From positions 1 through 31,224 of the forward strand of contig NZ_VEED01000033.1 in NCBI RefSeq assembly GCF_007678255.1: a stretch of DNA of 31,224 nt, in the 5' to 3' direction. Origin of the DNA: Bacillus sp. X1(2014). Lineage in GTDB: Bacteria > Bacillota > Bacilli > Bacillales_B > DSM-18226. The notes beneath the pieces are model-generated. The model searched no databases. It saw nothing but the letters and a program-made list of their open reading frames with translations, and was not told the DNA's origin. Shown here piece by piece: positions 14,585 to 22,445 of the stretch (the stretch's first letter is position 1; every line of letters starts with the position of its first letter). Both the position numbers and the translations under genes were made by a program.

Positions 14585-14701
14585 AATGACGCTTGAAGAA
14601 ATTGGAGTTTTGTAAATGGTTACCTTACGTAAAGGATTAATCTATATTACTAATATAAAAGTCCTAATTGGAGTTGTTTATGTCACCCTACAAGGAAAAG
14701 A

Positions 14702-14719
14702 GAGCACAATTTTGTGCTC
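14702..14719 (-). terminator. Terminator of the 57-aa gene
   Basis: GAGCAC-aatttt-GTGCTC, followed on the minus strand by TCTTTTCC. Confidence 0.7.
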
Positions 14720-14727
14720 CCCTTAAA

Positions 14728-14901
14728 TTAACTTCGATGCTCAAAAAGGTCTATTGTTCCTAGTACAATGTGGGCTAATCCAAATCCAAAAACAGTGTTT
14801 GCTACCATTTTATTAGATCCACGCTTTTGTTTTAATGCGTAACCAGTAGCTGTAACAGCAGATCCTAATATTGTGGGGATTAAGCCTTCACGAATATTCA
14901 T
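14728..14901 (-). CDS. Small membrane protein, 57 aa
   Basis: Minus strand; GGAGGG nine bases before ATG. MNIREGLIPTILGSAVTATG, then YALKQKRGSNKMVANT, then a second hydrophobic stretch (VFGFGLAHIVLGTIDL) and HRS. Two short membrane helices with a basic loop. I have the impression of a common small Bacillus protein of unknown role. Own terminator. Confidence 0.65.
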   Translation of the reverse strand: MNIREGLIPTILGSAVTATGYALKQKRGSNKMVANTVFGFGLAHIVLGTIDLFEHRS

Positions 14902-15023
14902 GTTCAATATCCCTCCACATCAAAGTTAATCGGTGCATTTACACCAAATAATATTATTATCTAATAAATGAATTTTTATGTAATAGAACCATATTGACAA
15001 GTCATGAAAACATAGTCGAGGGC

Positions 15024-15131
15024 ATGAATACTAAATATCGAATGTTGGAAGTTCAGTATGAAAAATTAAAGAAAAAGCATCAAAGGTTAGTTGAAAACTT
15101 ATCGGAGTTAATTTCTCAAAGTCAAAAATAG
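15024..15131 (+). other. Possible 35-aa coiled-coil peptide or gene remnant
   Basis: MNTKYRMLEVQYEKLKKKHQ then RLVENLSELISQSQK-stop, strongly helical with heptad-like spacing. GAGGGC before the ATG is too close to be a good ribosome site, and the frame stays open upstream, so it may be the tail of a lost gene. Confidence 0.3.
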
Positions 15132-15173
15132 TTACGTCTAACTACGATTCTAATGTGCAATAGAAAAACTGGT

Positions 15174-15268
15174 GCTTATTAAAGTAACGGGAGCAAAAGT
15201 TGAAGACCCAGCTGCCTTTTTTGGCGGCTTTTTTTATTGAAGTAACGGGGCAGTTTAGTGCAATAAGA
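15174..15268 (+). repeat. Array repeat copy 17 (full)
   Basis: CTTATTAAAGTAACGGGAGCAAAAGTTGAAGA, hairpin AGCTGCC-tttttt-GGCGGCT with TTTTTT, then TTATTGAAGTAACGGGGCAGTTTAGTGCAATAAG. Confidence 0.85.
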
Positions 15269-15320
15269 ACTAATAAAAAAGCTATGTTAATGGATAATGT
15301 TGATTTTCGAATTAAAGAAA

Positions 15321-15348
15321 GGGAACTCCATATAATCTTGGAGTTCCC
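15321..15348 (-). terminator. Terminator of the 81-aa membrane protein
   Basis: GGGAACTCCA-tataatct-TGGAGTTCCC, 10 bp; on the minus strand TTTCTTT follows. Confidence 0.75.
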
Positions 15349-15388
15349 TTGTTCATTTAAAGCCCCAGCTTGTTAAACAACGTGAAAT

Positions 15389-15634
15389 TTAACCACCTAT
15401 TCCTTTAGCTACCAATAAGAAAAATACAAAAACTAGCACCGCACCATTAGATAAAACGCCAATTATTCCTGATAACCATTTCTTTGAAATTACAGCAAAA
15501 ATTATTCCGAGTATCGAAAAAGAACCTAGAATAGTAATTGCTAACGACAAATCTGCGTTTGGTCCTCTGAGAATAAAAAACATAAGTACACTAATCAACA
15601 CCATTAGAATTGAAAAAACTCCAAACTTATTCAT
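15389..15634 (-). CDS. Small membrane protein, 81 aa
   Basis: Minus strand. ATG at 15634 with AGGAGGTTGA upstream; a longer frame to 15766 ignores this site. Three hydrophobic segments (residues ~4-22, 28-47, 55-77), ends VAKGIGG. No family recognised. It reads against the flanking repeats and has its own terminator. Confidence 0.65.
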   Translation of the reverse strand: MNKFGVFSILMVLISVLMFFILRGPNADLSLAITILGSFSILGIIFAVISKKWLSGIIGVLSNGAVLVFVFFLLVAKGIGG

Positions 15635-15784
15635 ATATTGATTCAACCTCCTATCCCAATTTTTATAAATATGCTGGATATCAACCACAGTTCTGCCCAT
15701 TAGCGGAATATCGCTTTGTTGTTCATTTAGAAAATTCTGGTAACCTAAGTTTAGCATAAGTTGCAACTGTTGAGAACAGGCAGC

Positions 15785-15876
15785 TTTCTATAAGCCAACG
15801 GGTGGAGGATGTGAAGTCGGAGCTGTCATTTTGGCAGCTTTTTTATTCCATAAACCGGAAAGTTTGGCTCAATAAG
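15785..15876 (+). repeat. Array repeat copy 18 (full, diverged)
   Basis: CTATAAGCCAACGGGTGGA, hairpin GAGCTGTC-atttt-GGCAGCTTT, then TTATTCCATAAACCGGAAAGTTTGGCTCAATAAG. The unusual GCCAAC of half A is matched by GTTTGGC in the half-B 3' arm, suggesting A-to-B pairing. Confidence 0.75.
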
Positions 15877-15947
15877 TATCTAGAAGGAAAAGATGGAAAC
15901 TGTATCGAATTACCATTTATTAAAAACTAACATTAAGGGTGAAAAGG

Positions 15948-16406
15948 ATGATGAAAGACAAAAAACGTTTCAAAAAGACAGATAATAGAATAGTACACGG
16001 TAAGACACCAGAAGAACGTTTTAAGGAATTACACGGAATGACAATAGAGGAATGGAACGAACAACAATTCAAGGCTAGAACTGGAATGACACCCGATGAA
16101 AGGTATATTAATGAGGCGAAATCTACAACGCTTTACGATTTTATTAAAGAACGCTACGGAACTGTTACCGAGGATGATATAAAACTTGTTAAGGATTTGC
16201 AACTTTTGGGGTTAAAAGATGACGTTATATATGTGTTACTTGATTATGATGCAATTGTAAGTAGAATCGGAATGGTTCACCCGATGGTAATAGAAATGGG
16301 TGAAAATTGGTTTAATGAAAAATATTTACAATTGAAAAAGCGATTTCTTACGTTAGGGAACAACAGAAAAATATATGTGATTATTTATAAAAATGAAAGT
16401 TTGTGA
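15948..16406 (+). CDS. DnaD-like domain protein, possibly 3'-altered
   Basis: 152 aa from ATG 15948 (AAGGG eight bases upstream; a GTG at 15939 is part of that site). The front half is basic and low in structure, with a duplicated GMTxEE/GMTPDE segment. LLGLKDDVIYVLLDYDAIVS...ENWFNEKY (residues ~88-128) resembles the C-terminal helices of DnaD/DnaB-type replication proteins, a weak likeness. The last codons, ESL-stop, lie in the leader of repeat copy 19 (GTTTGTGAAAC), so the original end may have been replaced when the repeat joined. Confidence 0.5.
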   Translation: MMKDKKRFKKTDNRIVHGKTPEERFKELHGMTIEEWNEQQFKARTGMTPDERYINEAKSTTLYDFIKERYGTVTEDDIKLVKDLQLLGLKDDVIYVLLDYDAIVSRIGMVHPMVIEMGENWFNEKYLQLKKRFLTLGNNRKIYVIIYKNESL

Positions 16407-16498
16407 AACATTGCACTTAAACAAATGGGTGCGTTTCTACAATAAGCGGAGACGCATTTTTATATTGTTGTAACTGGGAGAATTAGTATTAGAAGGAA
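16399..16498 (+). repeat. Array repeat copy 19 (full)
   Basis: GTTTGTGAAACATTGCACTTAAA, CAAATGGG, hairpin TGCGTTTCT-acaataagc-GGAGACGCA with TTTTTA, then ATTGTTGTAACTGGGAGAATTAGTATTAGAAGGA. It overlaps the stop codon of the gene before it. Confidence 0.8.
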
Positions 16499-16561
16499 TA
16501 ATTAATTACAATATAGAAGTAGTTCCAGTTAGTAAACGAAGTTTCGAAAAGAGGTTAATAA

Positions 16562-17128
16562 ATGTTTAGGATTAATTTTCAAATAGAAGACTCGCCTACA
16601 CTTAGAAGTTGGTTAACCGAACCAGATTTTGACCCATATTTACATTTAAATGGTTATATAAATATATCTTATAGAGAAAATAACTTCTTTTTGAATTATT
16701 TACAAACACCTTTGGAAGGAAGGATTCCTTTTGAATCCAAAATGAGGTATCTAATTGTTAATATAGTTAATGACTTGTTGTATTTTTTAGCAGAATTAGA
16801 TAAACCTGGCTTATACGAATTAGGTGAATCACCTAACATTTATAAGCTAGTCCTGGTAAATGAAAATAACCAAATTCAATTGTTTATGCACACCGATTTT
16901 GAGGAAGTTGAAGAAGATATAAAAGTACATTGGTATGACGGTAAGAATAGTTTATTTGAAGAAAATATGCCAATAAAGAGTAACTTTATTATCGATAAAG
17001 AGGAATTTTTAGATGGTGCGTTAAAATCAATCCAAGATTTTTTCAATACTGTAACTGATAACTTTCCTGAACTAATAACTAATGAATATTTTATTTTATT
17101 AAAAAGTAAATATGATAAAGTGAGATAA
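16562..17128 (+). CDS. Hypothetical protein, 188 aa
   Basis: Soluble, acidic, mixed alpha/beta. Segments MRYLIVNIVNDLLYFLAELD and IQLFMHTDFEEVEEDIKVHW suggest a small immunity-type protein, but I recognise no family. GAGG upstream of ATG is modest. Sole gene between copies 19 and 20. Confidence 0.6.
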   Translation: MFRINFQIEDSPTLRSWLTEPDFDPYLHLNGYINISYRENNFFLNYLQTPLEGRIPFESKMRYLIVNIVNDLLYFLAELDKPGLYELGESPNIYKLVLVNENNQIQLFMHTDFEEVEEDIKVHWYDGKNSLFEENMPIKSNFIIDKEEFLDGALKSIQDFFNTVTDNFPELITNEYFILLKSKYDKVR

Positions 17129-17158
17129 ATCTAATGCTGTAAAAAGATTTGTGTGAAA

Positions 17159-17264
17159 TTGTGAAAAAATGTACTTATGCTAACTGGTGCATGAGTTAAA
17201 GAATGGGATCGCTGCGGCGGTCCTTTTCTTTATTGCACTAACGGACAGGTTAGTCGAAGAAGGA
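17159..17264 (+). repeat. Array repeat copy 20 (full)
   Basis: TTGTGAAAAAATGTACTTATG, CTAACTGGTGCATGAGTTAAAGA, hairpin GGGATCGC-tgcg-GCGGTCC with TTTTC, then TTATTGCACTAACGGACAGGTTAGTCGAAGAAGG. A tiny frame MPKYIANKQI follows at 17278 with GAAGGAG before it. Confidence 0.85.
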
Positions 17265-17321
17265 GTATCTAACTTTAATGCCGAAATACATAGCAAATAA
17301 ACAAATATAGCGGAGGAAGGA

Positions 17322-17807
17322 ATGGATAAAAATGAGTTATACGAGTCTGCATTAGAAATGATTAAACGCTCTAAGTTTTCAACTAGAGTTGCCACAGATA
17401 CAGAAATTAACTTACTTAAGGATGAACTTAGTGAAAGCCTCCCAGACTGGTTAATTAGCTTAATGTATCAAGTCCCTATATGTAGCAGCCAACTTGTTGT
17501 TCCCATTTCATTAGAAGATGAGGAATTTGAATTATTAATCGATTTTCTGGACCCAAAAGAATTAATCCAGGAAAACAAATCTCTAGTACCTGGATGTGCT
17601 GTTTTCGATAGAGGGTATCTCTGTATTGGAGTAGAGAGCGGAATAGGTAACCATTATGCAATAAATTTAAAAGAAGGAAATAATCCACCTGTTTATTTAT
17701 TGGACCACGAATATGGTGAAGATACTGAGATGATTATAAAGAATATGGAGGTTTTAGTAGAGAGATTATCAGATCTGTTTTCAATAGCATTTATTAATGA
17801 AGATTAA
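17322..17807 (+). CDS. SMI1/KNR4 (SUKH) family protein
   Basis: 161 aa. INLLKDELSESLPDWLISLM, then a variable middle, FDRGYLCIGVESGIGNHYAIN and PPVYLLDHEYGED (residues ~28-140) give the SUKH order: helix with LP, a beta core with the G-D/E-G-x-x turn, and a D-H-E strand. Many members are immunity proteins against toxin systems, others act alone. No toxin is visible nearby, so an orphan. CGGAGGAAGG precedes ATG. Confidence 0.75.
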   Translation: MDKNELYESALEMIKRSKFSTRVATDTEINLLKDELSESLPDWLISLMYQVPICSSQLVVPISLEDEEFELLIDFLDPKELIQENKSLVPGCAVFDRGYLCIGVESGIGNHYAINLKEGNNPPVYLLDHEYGEDTEMIIKNMEVLVERLSDLFSIAFINED

Positions 17808-17894
17808 CCTTAATATTATGTCAGTTATATATTATTACTGAAAGCAATTTGTTTTCAAAACGCTACCAATGATTTATAAAATAGGGGTGGTAAA

Positions 17895-18299
17895 TTGAAG
17901 AAATTTGTATTTCTGATTTTTTTCTTACTATTTTTTCTATCAAGTTGTTCGCAAGTAGCCGGTATGCATAATACAGGATTAGAGAAATCCATAAGTTCTA
18001 TTATGGAGAAAAAAAGCGTGTCGAAAATAAATATTAACTCTCTAACGGACTTCGATTGGGATAAAGCATATCTAATAACCCCTTATACTGATCAAGAGAC
18101 TATAAATAAGCAACTTGGTGTTGAATTCAAAGACCCAACTAAGATAGTTTATCGAGATGATATATATTTGCTCGTATTTCTTGATAAGAATAAAGTAGTT
18201 CAGTATGTTGAAATACCAACGAAATATGGACAGTTGATGCGCGGAAATAAAGATGGGTTTACGCCTTCAAATGCAATCATAAAGATACAAAAGAATTAG
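17895..18299 (+). CDS. Small lipoprotein
   Basis: 134 aa from TTG, with AGGGGTGG upstream. Signal peptide with a long hydrophobic core and lipobox FLSSC (Cys19). The mature part has LTDFDWDKAYLITPYT and a DDIYLLVFLDKNKVVQYVEI strand pair. I have seen such Bacillus lipoproteins but know no function. It shares its unit with the SUKH gene 87 bases upstream and is closed by repeat copy 21. Confidence 0.7.
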   Translation: MKKFVFLIFFLLFFLSSCSQVAGMHNTGLEKSISSIMEKKSVSKININSLTDFDWDKAYLITPYTDQETINKQLGVEFKDPTKIVYRDDIYLLVFLDKNKVVQYVEIPTKYGQLMRGNKDGFTPSNAIIKIQKN

Positions 18300-18318
18300 A
18301 AATTTGATATCATATAAA

Positions 18319-18413
18319 GTTCTTCCTGATTGGGTGCAAGAGTGCAAGATCATAATGAGTTGCAGCGGCAGCTCATTTTCTTATTGTGCAAACCGACAGT
18401 TTAGTTGCATAAG
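18319..18413 (+). repeat. Array repeat copy 21 (full)
   Basis: GTTCTTCCTGATTGGGTGCAAGAGTGCAAGAT, hairpin ATGAGTTGC-agcg-GCAGCTCAT with TTTC, then CTTATTGTGCAAACCGACAGTTTAGTTGCATAAG, where GCAAAC is matched by GTTTAGTTGC. Confidence 0.8.
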
Positions 18414-18451
18414 AAAAAACGCTTAATGAGTATTTGACTTTATACTGTATA

Positions 18452-18664
18452 TTAATTAAGGTTTGTTAAATTAAAGTAAATAGCTAGTAAGTAAATAATT
18501 ATATGCGTCACAGCCCAAATTTTACTCAAAAACATTAAGCAGCCTTTTTCACTTCTTAAGAAAATAAGTACACCCAGAGCCATTATTACAGTGATGAGAT
18601 ATAAAGGGCTATAGGTTAGTTGCGCCAATAAAGTAGTCGTCGGTTGTCCTTCTAAGTCAGTCAT
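18452..18664 (-). CDS. Small membrane protein, 70 aa
   Basis: Minus strand; TTGGAGG seven bases before ATG. Two hydrophobic segments (residues ~17-37 and 44-65) joined by RSEKGC. No family recognised. Confidence 0.6.
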   Translation of the reverse strand: MTDLEGQPTTTLLAQLTYSPLYLITVIMALGVLIFLRSEKGCLMFLSKIWAVTHIIIYLLAIYFNLTNLN

Positions 18665-18751
18665 TTTGCCTCCAAATTAATAAATAATATCTATTTTATC
18701 AGAATTATCTTAATGAGTAACTACGAGAAATCTCAGGAAGAACTTATTGTA

Positions 18752-18855
18752 AAGTACGAAAATATTATGTACTTTTTTTCCACGAAAGGGTGCTTTAGCG
18801 AAAGATTAGATCGGAATAAGACAACCCTTTAATTATTTCAGTAACTTGCCTCTTG
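18752..18855 (+). repeat. Array repeat copy 22 (worn)
   Basis: AATATTATGTACTTTTTTTC, ACGAAAGGGTGCTTTAGCGAAAGA, and later TTATTTCAGTAACTTGCCTC. Hairpin decayed. From 18856 to 19200 there is no supported gene; a short frame at 18972 (MAEELIEILRSLEF...) ends in a hairpin GCAGCTGCTCTTTTTT at 19040-19058. Confidence 0.5.
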
Positions 18856-19203
18856 ATTGGAAAGAAATGAAAAAAACAAATCAGAAGACTCAGAGAACTA
18901 TTTGGACCAATGTTAAATGGGGCCAAGAAAGTCAATTGTTTAGATATTCCTGATTAATATAAATTTATGGCTGAAGAACTAATAGAGATTTTAAGGTCTC
19001 TAGAGTTTCAAACTATATCGAAATACCTTAATAGAGTTACTGCAGCTGCTCTTTTTTATTAAATTATAGTTTGTGAGGGTAAGGTCAATAACTCCTATAA
19101 CAATAAAAGCAGAACTTGATATTCTTGGATTTTTAAAGGTTAAGAGGTGTAAAAAAATAAGGGAGTCCAGTTAGGATTTCAAATAATTTAGGGGAAATGT
19201 TCA

Positions 19204-19572
19204 ATGAAATTTTTTATTTATCCGTTTAGTGCCTTGATTATTGGAATATCAATAATTATAGGTGCATCAATCTTAAAGGGAACTTTTTTTACAAACCAAA
19301 ATGATTCAAGCATTAAAAATTCTTCAACGTCGGTTTATTCTGTGAATACTTCAAATATCATGACGAAAAAACAACTTTCAGAATATCTTCAAGTTAACGA
19401 AGAAACGATTGATAGCATAATGAAAGAAGATAGTAGACAAAAAGTTTTAATGGGTGGCTCTTATGAAACATACATGTTTCTTCCTTATTTAAAAATTGGC
19501 AACCAAGAACGATTTTTAAAGTCAGAAATCGATCAATGGTTAAAATATCAAAATGATAATCCTCTTAATTAA
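19204..19572 (+). CDS. Membrane-anchored excisionase-type HTH protein
   Basis: 122 aa. One N-terminal membrane segment (residues ~4-27), a Ser/Asn-rich linker, then a helix-turn-helix of the excisionase/MerR-like HTH_17 type: MTKKQLSEYLQVNEETIDSI (residues ~54-73) and NQERFLKSEIDQWLKYQ at the end, the usual RFxKSEIDxWL finish. Such domains bind DNA as recombination directionality factors or regulators, but here the domain is tied to the membrane. Its role in regulation or recombination is open. AGGGGAAATG gives a short spacing to the ATG. Confidence 0.7.
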   Translation: MKFFIYPFSALIIGISIIIGASILKGTFFTNQNDSSIKNSSTSVYSVNTSNIMTKKQLSEYLQVNEETIDSIMKEDSRQKVLMGGSYETYMFLPYLKIGNQERFLKSEIDQWLKYQNDNPLN

Positions 19573-19631
19573 TAGCCTTAATAAGAAATTTGAATAAACT
19601 TTTACCCACTTAGAAGATTCTCTAATGAAAT

Positions 19632-19701
19632 AAGGGGTGAAAAAGCTTCGGTTCCGGCTGCCATTCTTGGCAGCTTTTCTTGTTTAACTATGGAGGAGTT
19701 T
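19632..19701 (+). repeat. Array repeat copy 24 (partial)
   Basis: AAGGGGTGAAAAAGCTTCGG, hairpin GGCTGCC-attctt-GGCAGCTTTTC, then CTTGTTTAACTATGGAGGAG. The half-B 3' arm is lost. It is the last copy before a 4-kb stretch without any. Confidence 0.65.
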
Positions 19702-19757
19702 TTACAGTATAATTTTGGATATATTCATCGTAAATTACGAAATCTCTTTAGACGTTA

Positions 19758-19788
19758 ACAACCTCCCCGTTGAAAATGGGGAGGTTGT
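19758..19788. repeat. Strong inverted repeat outside the array family
   Basis: ACAACCTCCCC-gttgaaaat-GGGGAGGTTGT, 11 perfect pairs. No T-tract, so a poor terminator. It could be the end of an insertion sequence of the IS200/IS605 kind, but no transposase is present. 19789-19910 holds a minus-strand open stretch (ELQDNQIVELCDIGHPIPEE) past the VOC stop in another frame, which I cannot explain. Confidence 0.5.
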
Positions 19789-19910
19789 GTTGTTGAATCT
19801 CATTTTAGTAAAGTTAAAATATGCCGTTCTCGTTAGGGGACTCCTCAGGTATGGGGTGTCCAATATCGCACAATTCAACGATTTGGTTATCTTGTAATTC
19901 CTCATTTTTT

Positions 19911-20282
19911 TCACCGATGCTGATCAAGAAGAATTTGATTTCCGTCTGGATCTTCAATGACCAAATGAGCGGGTCCATCAGTGGTTTCATCTGCTTCCGT
20001 CAGCATTTTTATACCTTCAGCCTTAAGTTGTTTTTGAATGTCTCGAACGTCCGTAAACGTTTCGAGATTCTCAGCATTTTGATTCCATCCAGGATTAAAG
20101 GTCAGAATGTTCTTTTCAAACATCCCTTGGAACAACCCGATGACACAATTTTCATTCTTCATAATCAGCCAATTTTGCGTAATGTCACCTCCAAAAGCTT
20201 GAAATCCTAGTTTTTCGTAGAATGATTTGGATAAATGAATATCTTTGACGTTTAAACTTACAGAAAATGCACCTAGTTTCAT
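19911..20282 (-). CDS. VOC (glyoxalase/bleomycin resistance) family protein
   Basis: 123 aa from ATG 20282 with AAAGGAGA upstream; a longer frame to 20318 ignores this site. GAFSVSLNVKDIHLSKSFYE and KLGF at the front and LVIEDPDGNQILLDQH at the end give one pair of beta-alpha-beta-beta-beta units. Members bind a metal or hydrophobic ligand and act as lyases, dioxygenases or antibiotic-binding proteins; the substrate cannot be told. Minus strand, divergent from the DUF817 gene. Confidence 0.85.
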   Translation of the reverse strand: MKLGAFSVSLNVKDIHLSKSFYEKLGFQAFGGDITQNWLIMKNENCVIGLFQGMFEKNILTFNPGWNQNAENLETFTDVRDIQKQLKAEGIKMLTEADETTDGPAHLVIEDPDGNQILLDQHR

Positions 20283-20407
20283 ATGATCTCCTTTTATTAA
20301 GTGATGTGGGTAAACCACTTTATTTCATTTAACTATAAATGACAATATTGAAATTCACAACATTTTCCATAAGGTGAAATGGACAATGAATTTCCATTAA
20401 ACTTTAG

Positions 20408-20437
20408 AGCACTCCTTTGAAAAGAGGAGTGCTTTTA
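20408..20437 (+). terminator. Hairpin with T-tract between divergent genes
   Basis: AGCACTCCT-ttgaaaag-AGGAGTGCT and TTTTA. It lies between divergent start sites where no transcript should end, so it may stop antisense or leader RNA, or be a relic. Confidence 0.5.
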
Positions 20438-20601
20438 ATCTTTGTATAAGATCAAAAGAATGTTTATAAGCAATAAAAATATAATCATAATCATTAATTA
20501 TTTATTGTAAAACAATAAAACAAATGGTAAAATCATATCAAAGTTAAAGAAAGAACTTTCTTACAAAAATTAGAATCAAATTCATAAAAGGGGAGTTACT
20601 C

Positions 20602-21423
20602 ATGAATTTACCCATCCAAAGTGATTCTCAGAACAAACCTTTGAAGACACAAATCATAAGATCACTTAAACAACTTGTTCGTTTTGGCTGGGAGCAGGCC
20701 CTATCATGTTTGTTTCCTGTCGTTATTTTTGCCTCTTTGGCTATTACACAAGTCATCCCACTTCCCTTCCTGCCGCGGTATGACTGGCTGCTCATCATTT
20801 GTCTTCTGATGCAGTGGGGGATGGTGCGTTCTGGGCTTGAAACACGTGATGAACTTAAGGTAATCACTTTGTTCCACCTTATTGGACTTACTCTTGAACT
20901 TTTCAAGGTGCATATGGGCTCTTGGTCTTATCCGGAAGAAGGATATTTCAAAATTTTTGGAGTCCCTTTGTATAGCGGATTTATGTACGCGAGTGTAGCG
21001 AGTTTTCTTTGCCAGGCGTGGAGGAGGCTTAAGGTTGTACTGGTTAAGTGGCCACCGTTTTTGGTGGTAGTACCTCTTGCCGCAGCGATTTATTTGAATT
21101 TTTTCACCCACCATTATTGGTTGGATGTTCGTTGGTGGTTATCTGGAATTGTGATAATTGTCTTTTGGCAATCATGGGTCACATACGAGGTTGGCGGAAT
21201 TCGTTATCGCATGCCTCTCGCGCTTTCGTTTGTACTTATTGGATTTTTTATATGGGTTGCTGAGAATATCGCAACGTTCTTTGGAGCTTGGAAATATCCA
21301 AACCAAACCGATGCTTGGAGTCTCGTTCATTTAGGAAAGGTGAGTTCCTGGCTGTTATTAGTGATCGTTAGCTTTCTGATTGTAGCAACGTTAAAGCAGG
21401 TTAAAGTGGAAAAATCCCACTAG
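20602..21423 (+). CDS. DUF817 family membrane protein
   Basis: 273 aa, about eight membrane helices. FGWEQALSCLFPVVIFASLA at the front, ELFKVHMGSWSYPEEGYFKI with the conserved K-x-x-x-G-S-W-x-Y-P, GVPLYSGFMYASV, and a second GAWKYPNQTDAW. This is the DUF817 pattern (B. subtilis YoaT is, as I recall, a member). Function unknown. The gene is clearly richer in G and C than the array genes and has many CTG/GGC-type codons, so it has another history. GGGGAG precedes ATG. Confidence 0.82.
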   Translation: MNLPIQSDSQNKPLKTQIIRSLKQLVRFGWEQALSCLFPVVIFASLAITQVIPLPFLPRYDWLLIICLLMQWGMVRSGLETRDELKVITLFHLIGLTLELFKVHMGSWSYPEEGYFKIFGVPLYSGFMYASVASFLCQAWRRLKVVLVKWPPFLVVVPLAAAIYLNFFTHHYWLDVRWWLSGIVIIVFWQSWVTYEVGGIRYRMPLALSFVLIGFFIWVAENIATFFGAWKYPNQTDAWSLVHLGKVSSWLLLVIVSFLIVATLKQVKVEKSH

Positions 21424-21505
21424 GATAAGGAAAATCGTTTTAAACAAAAGAGTCTGACTACATGTTAAGTTGTAATACTTATTTAGACTCATTTTCTCGC
21501 CAATC

Positions 21506-21540
21506 ATCCCTTATGTTTCAAAGGCTTAAGGGATTTTTTC
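21506..21540 (+). terminator. Terminator after the DUF817 gene
   Basis: ATCCCTTA-tgtttcaaaggct-TAAGGGAT with TTTTTC. Confidence 0.75.
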
Positions 21541-21610
21541 TAATTAGTTCAAATGGTGAATATCAAAATGTATTAAACAGACATATGATATTCAATCAAA
21601 CACTTGCCCA

Positions 21611-21639
21611 TTGACAAAATGAACTGTAACGTTTATATT
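21611..21639 (+). promoter_or_regulatory. SigA promoter of spx
   Basis: TTGACA (21611-21616), 17-nt spacer, TATATT (21634-21639); close to consensus, hence a promoter that needs a repressor. Confidence 0.8.
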
Positions 21640-21658
21640 TACAGTATGATAACTGTAA
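21623..21658 (+). promoter_or_regulatory. Predicted Rrf2 operator at the spx promoter
   Basis: ACTGTAA-N9-TTACAGT (21623-21645) covers spacer and -10; a further ACTGTAA at 21652-21658 forms TTACAGT-atgata-ACTGTAA with the second arm. The same CTGTAA-N9-TTACAG lies at the Rrf2 promoter. Confidence 0.7.
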
Positions 21659-21716
21659 ATATTTTTGTTACATTTAATTATGTTGGGCATAATATTAGTT
21701 AGGAGTGTGTAATGCG

Positions 21717-22112
21717 ATGGTAACTTTATATACGACACCAAGCTGTGGGTCTTGCCGAAAAGCAAAAGCTTGGCTTGAGGAACATCAAATAGACTATATA
21801 GAAAGAAACATCCTATCTCATCCTCTTACAATCGATGAAATTAAATCGATTCTTCGCATGACGGAAGAGGGGACGAGTGAAATTATTTCAACGAATTCAA
21901 AGTCCTACCAAGAGTTAAATATAGATATTGAATTACTTCCGCTTAATCAATTGTATAAATTAATCATTGAGCATCCCAAAATGGTGCGCCGACCAATTAT
22001 CATGGACGAAAAAAGACTACAAGTTGGCTATAATGAAGATGAAATTCGTAGTTTTCTGCCGCGAAAAATTCGAAACTATTTGTACAACGAATTGCAGAAA
22101 GAAGCAAATTAA
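21717..22112 (+). CDS. spx: Spx-family global stress regulator
   Basis: 131 aa from ATG 21717, exactly the length of Spx; an in-frame GTG at 21705 overlaps the AGGAG site. ArsC-like fold with redox pair Cys10-x-x-Cys13 ([13 protein letters not shown]), Gly52, Arg92 ([20 protein letters not shown]) and the C-terminal FLPRKIR segment. Spx binds the alpha C-terminal domain of RNA polymerase and, when Cys10-Cys13 is oxidised, turns on thiol-stress genes. Here it sits with a 44-aa ORF and an Rrf2 repressor, as spxA2 and saiR do in B. anthracis. Probably the second Spx copy of the cell, under oxidant-responsive control. Confidence 0.92.
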   Translation: MVTLYTTPSCGSCRKAKAWLEEHQIDYIERNILSHPLTIDEIKSILRMTEEGTSEIISTNSKSYQELNIDIELLPLNQLYKLIIEHPKMVRRPIIMDEKRLQVGYNEDEIRSFLPRKIRNYLYNELQKEAN

Positions 22113-22165
22113 GGGCAAAAAACATTGTCTTTACAAGTAAAAATTTACAAAAGGAGGAACAACAG

Positions 22166-22300
22166 ATGATTGAAGTATTCGTAAAAGTATTATATAAAGA
22201 TCGAAATTACCATACCAATGTCATAGTGAAAAAAGAGATGACCTGGGAAAAAATTAAACAGATTGCTGAAGAACAAGTGAAAAAACAATGGGATATTTAA
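22166..22300 (+). CDS. Small protein of the spx-Rrf2 operon, 44 aa
   Basis: AAGGAGG seven bases before ATG. MIEVFVKVLYKDRNYHTNVI then VKKEMTWEKIKQIAEEQVKK and QWDI: two beta strands and an amphipathic helix. It lies between spx and the Rrf2 gene, close behind spx with no terminator, so likely in its transcript. Function unknown, but its place between regulator and target suggests a link. Confidence 0.75.
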   Translation: MIEVFVKVLYKDRNYHTNVIVKKEMTWEKIKQIAEEQVKKQWDI

Positions 22301-22327
22301 ATGTATTAAACATTGAAAGCTATATGC

Positions 22328-22364
22328 TTGACTAGCTAATCTGTAATATTTACTGTTACAGTAA
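22328..22364 (+). promoter_or_regulatory. Rrf2 promoter with overlapping operator
   Basis: TTGACT (22328-22333), 17 nt, TACTGT (22351-22356) as -10. CTGTAA-N9-TTACAG (22341-22361) and the perfect TTACTG-tta-CAGTAA (22350-22364) cover the -10, so the gene is probably self-repressed. Confidence 0.7.
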
Positions 22365-22445
22365 GTTATGAATTTTATTAAATATCCAGAAAATATTGTT
22401 ATCGTAAAAATAGATGAGAAGTTTTTTGTCTTAGGAGGCAAGCTC

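Noticed and set aside
19715..20210. Plus-strand frames of 60 and 129 aa
   Set aside because: The first spans the 11-bp inverted repeat; the second is the complement of the VOC gene.
20628..21263. Minus- and plus-strand frames of 71-136 aa inside the DUF817 gene
   Set aside because: Shadows of a well-supported membrane-protein gene, favoured by its higher GC; no ribosome sites.
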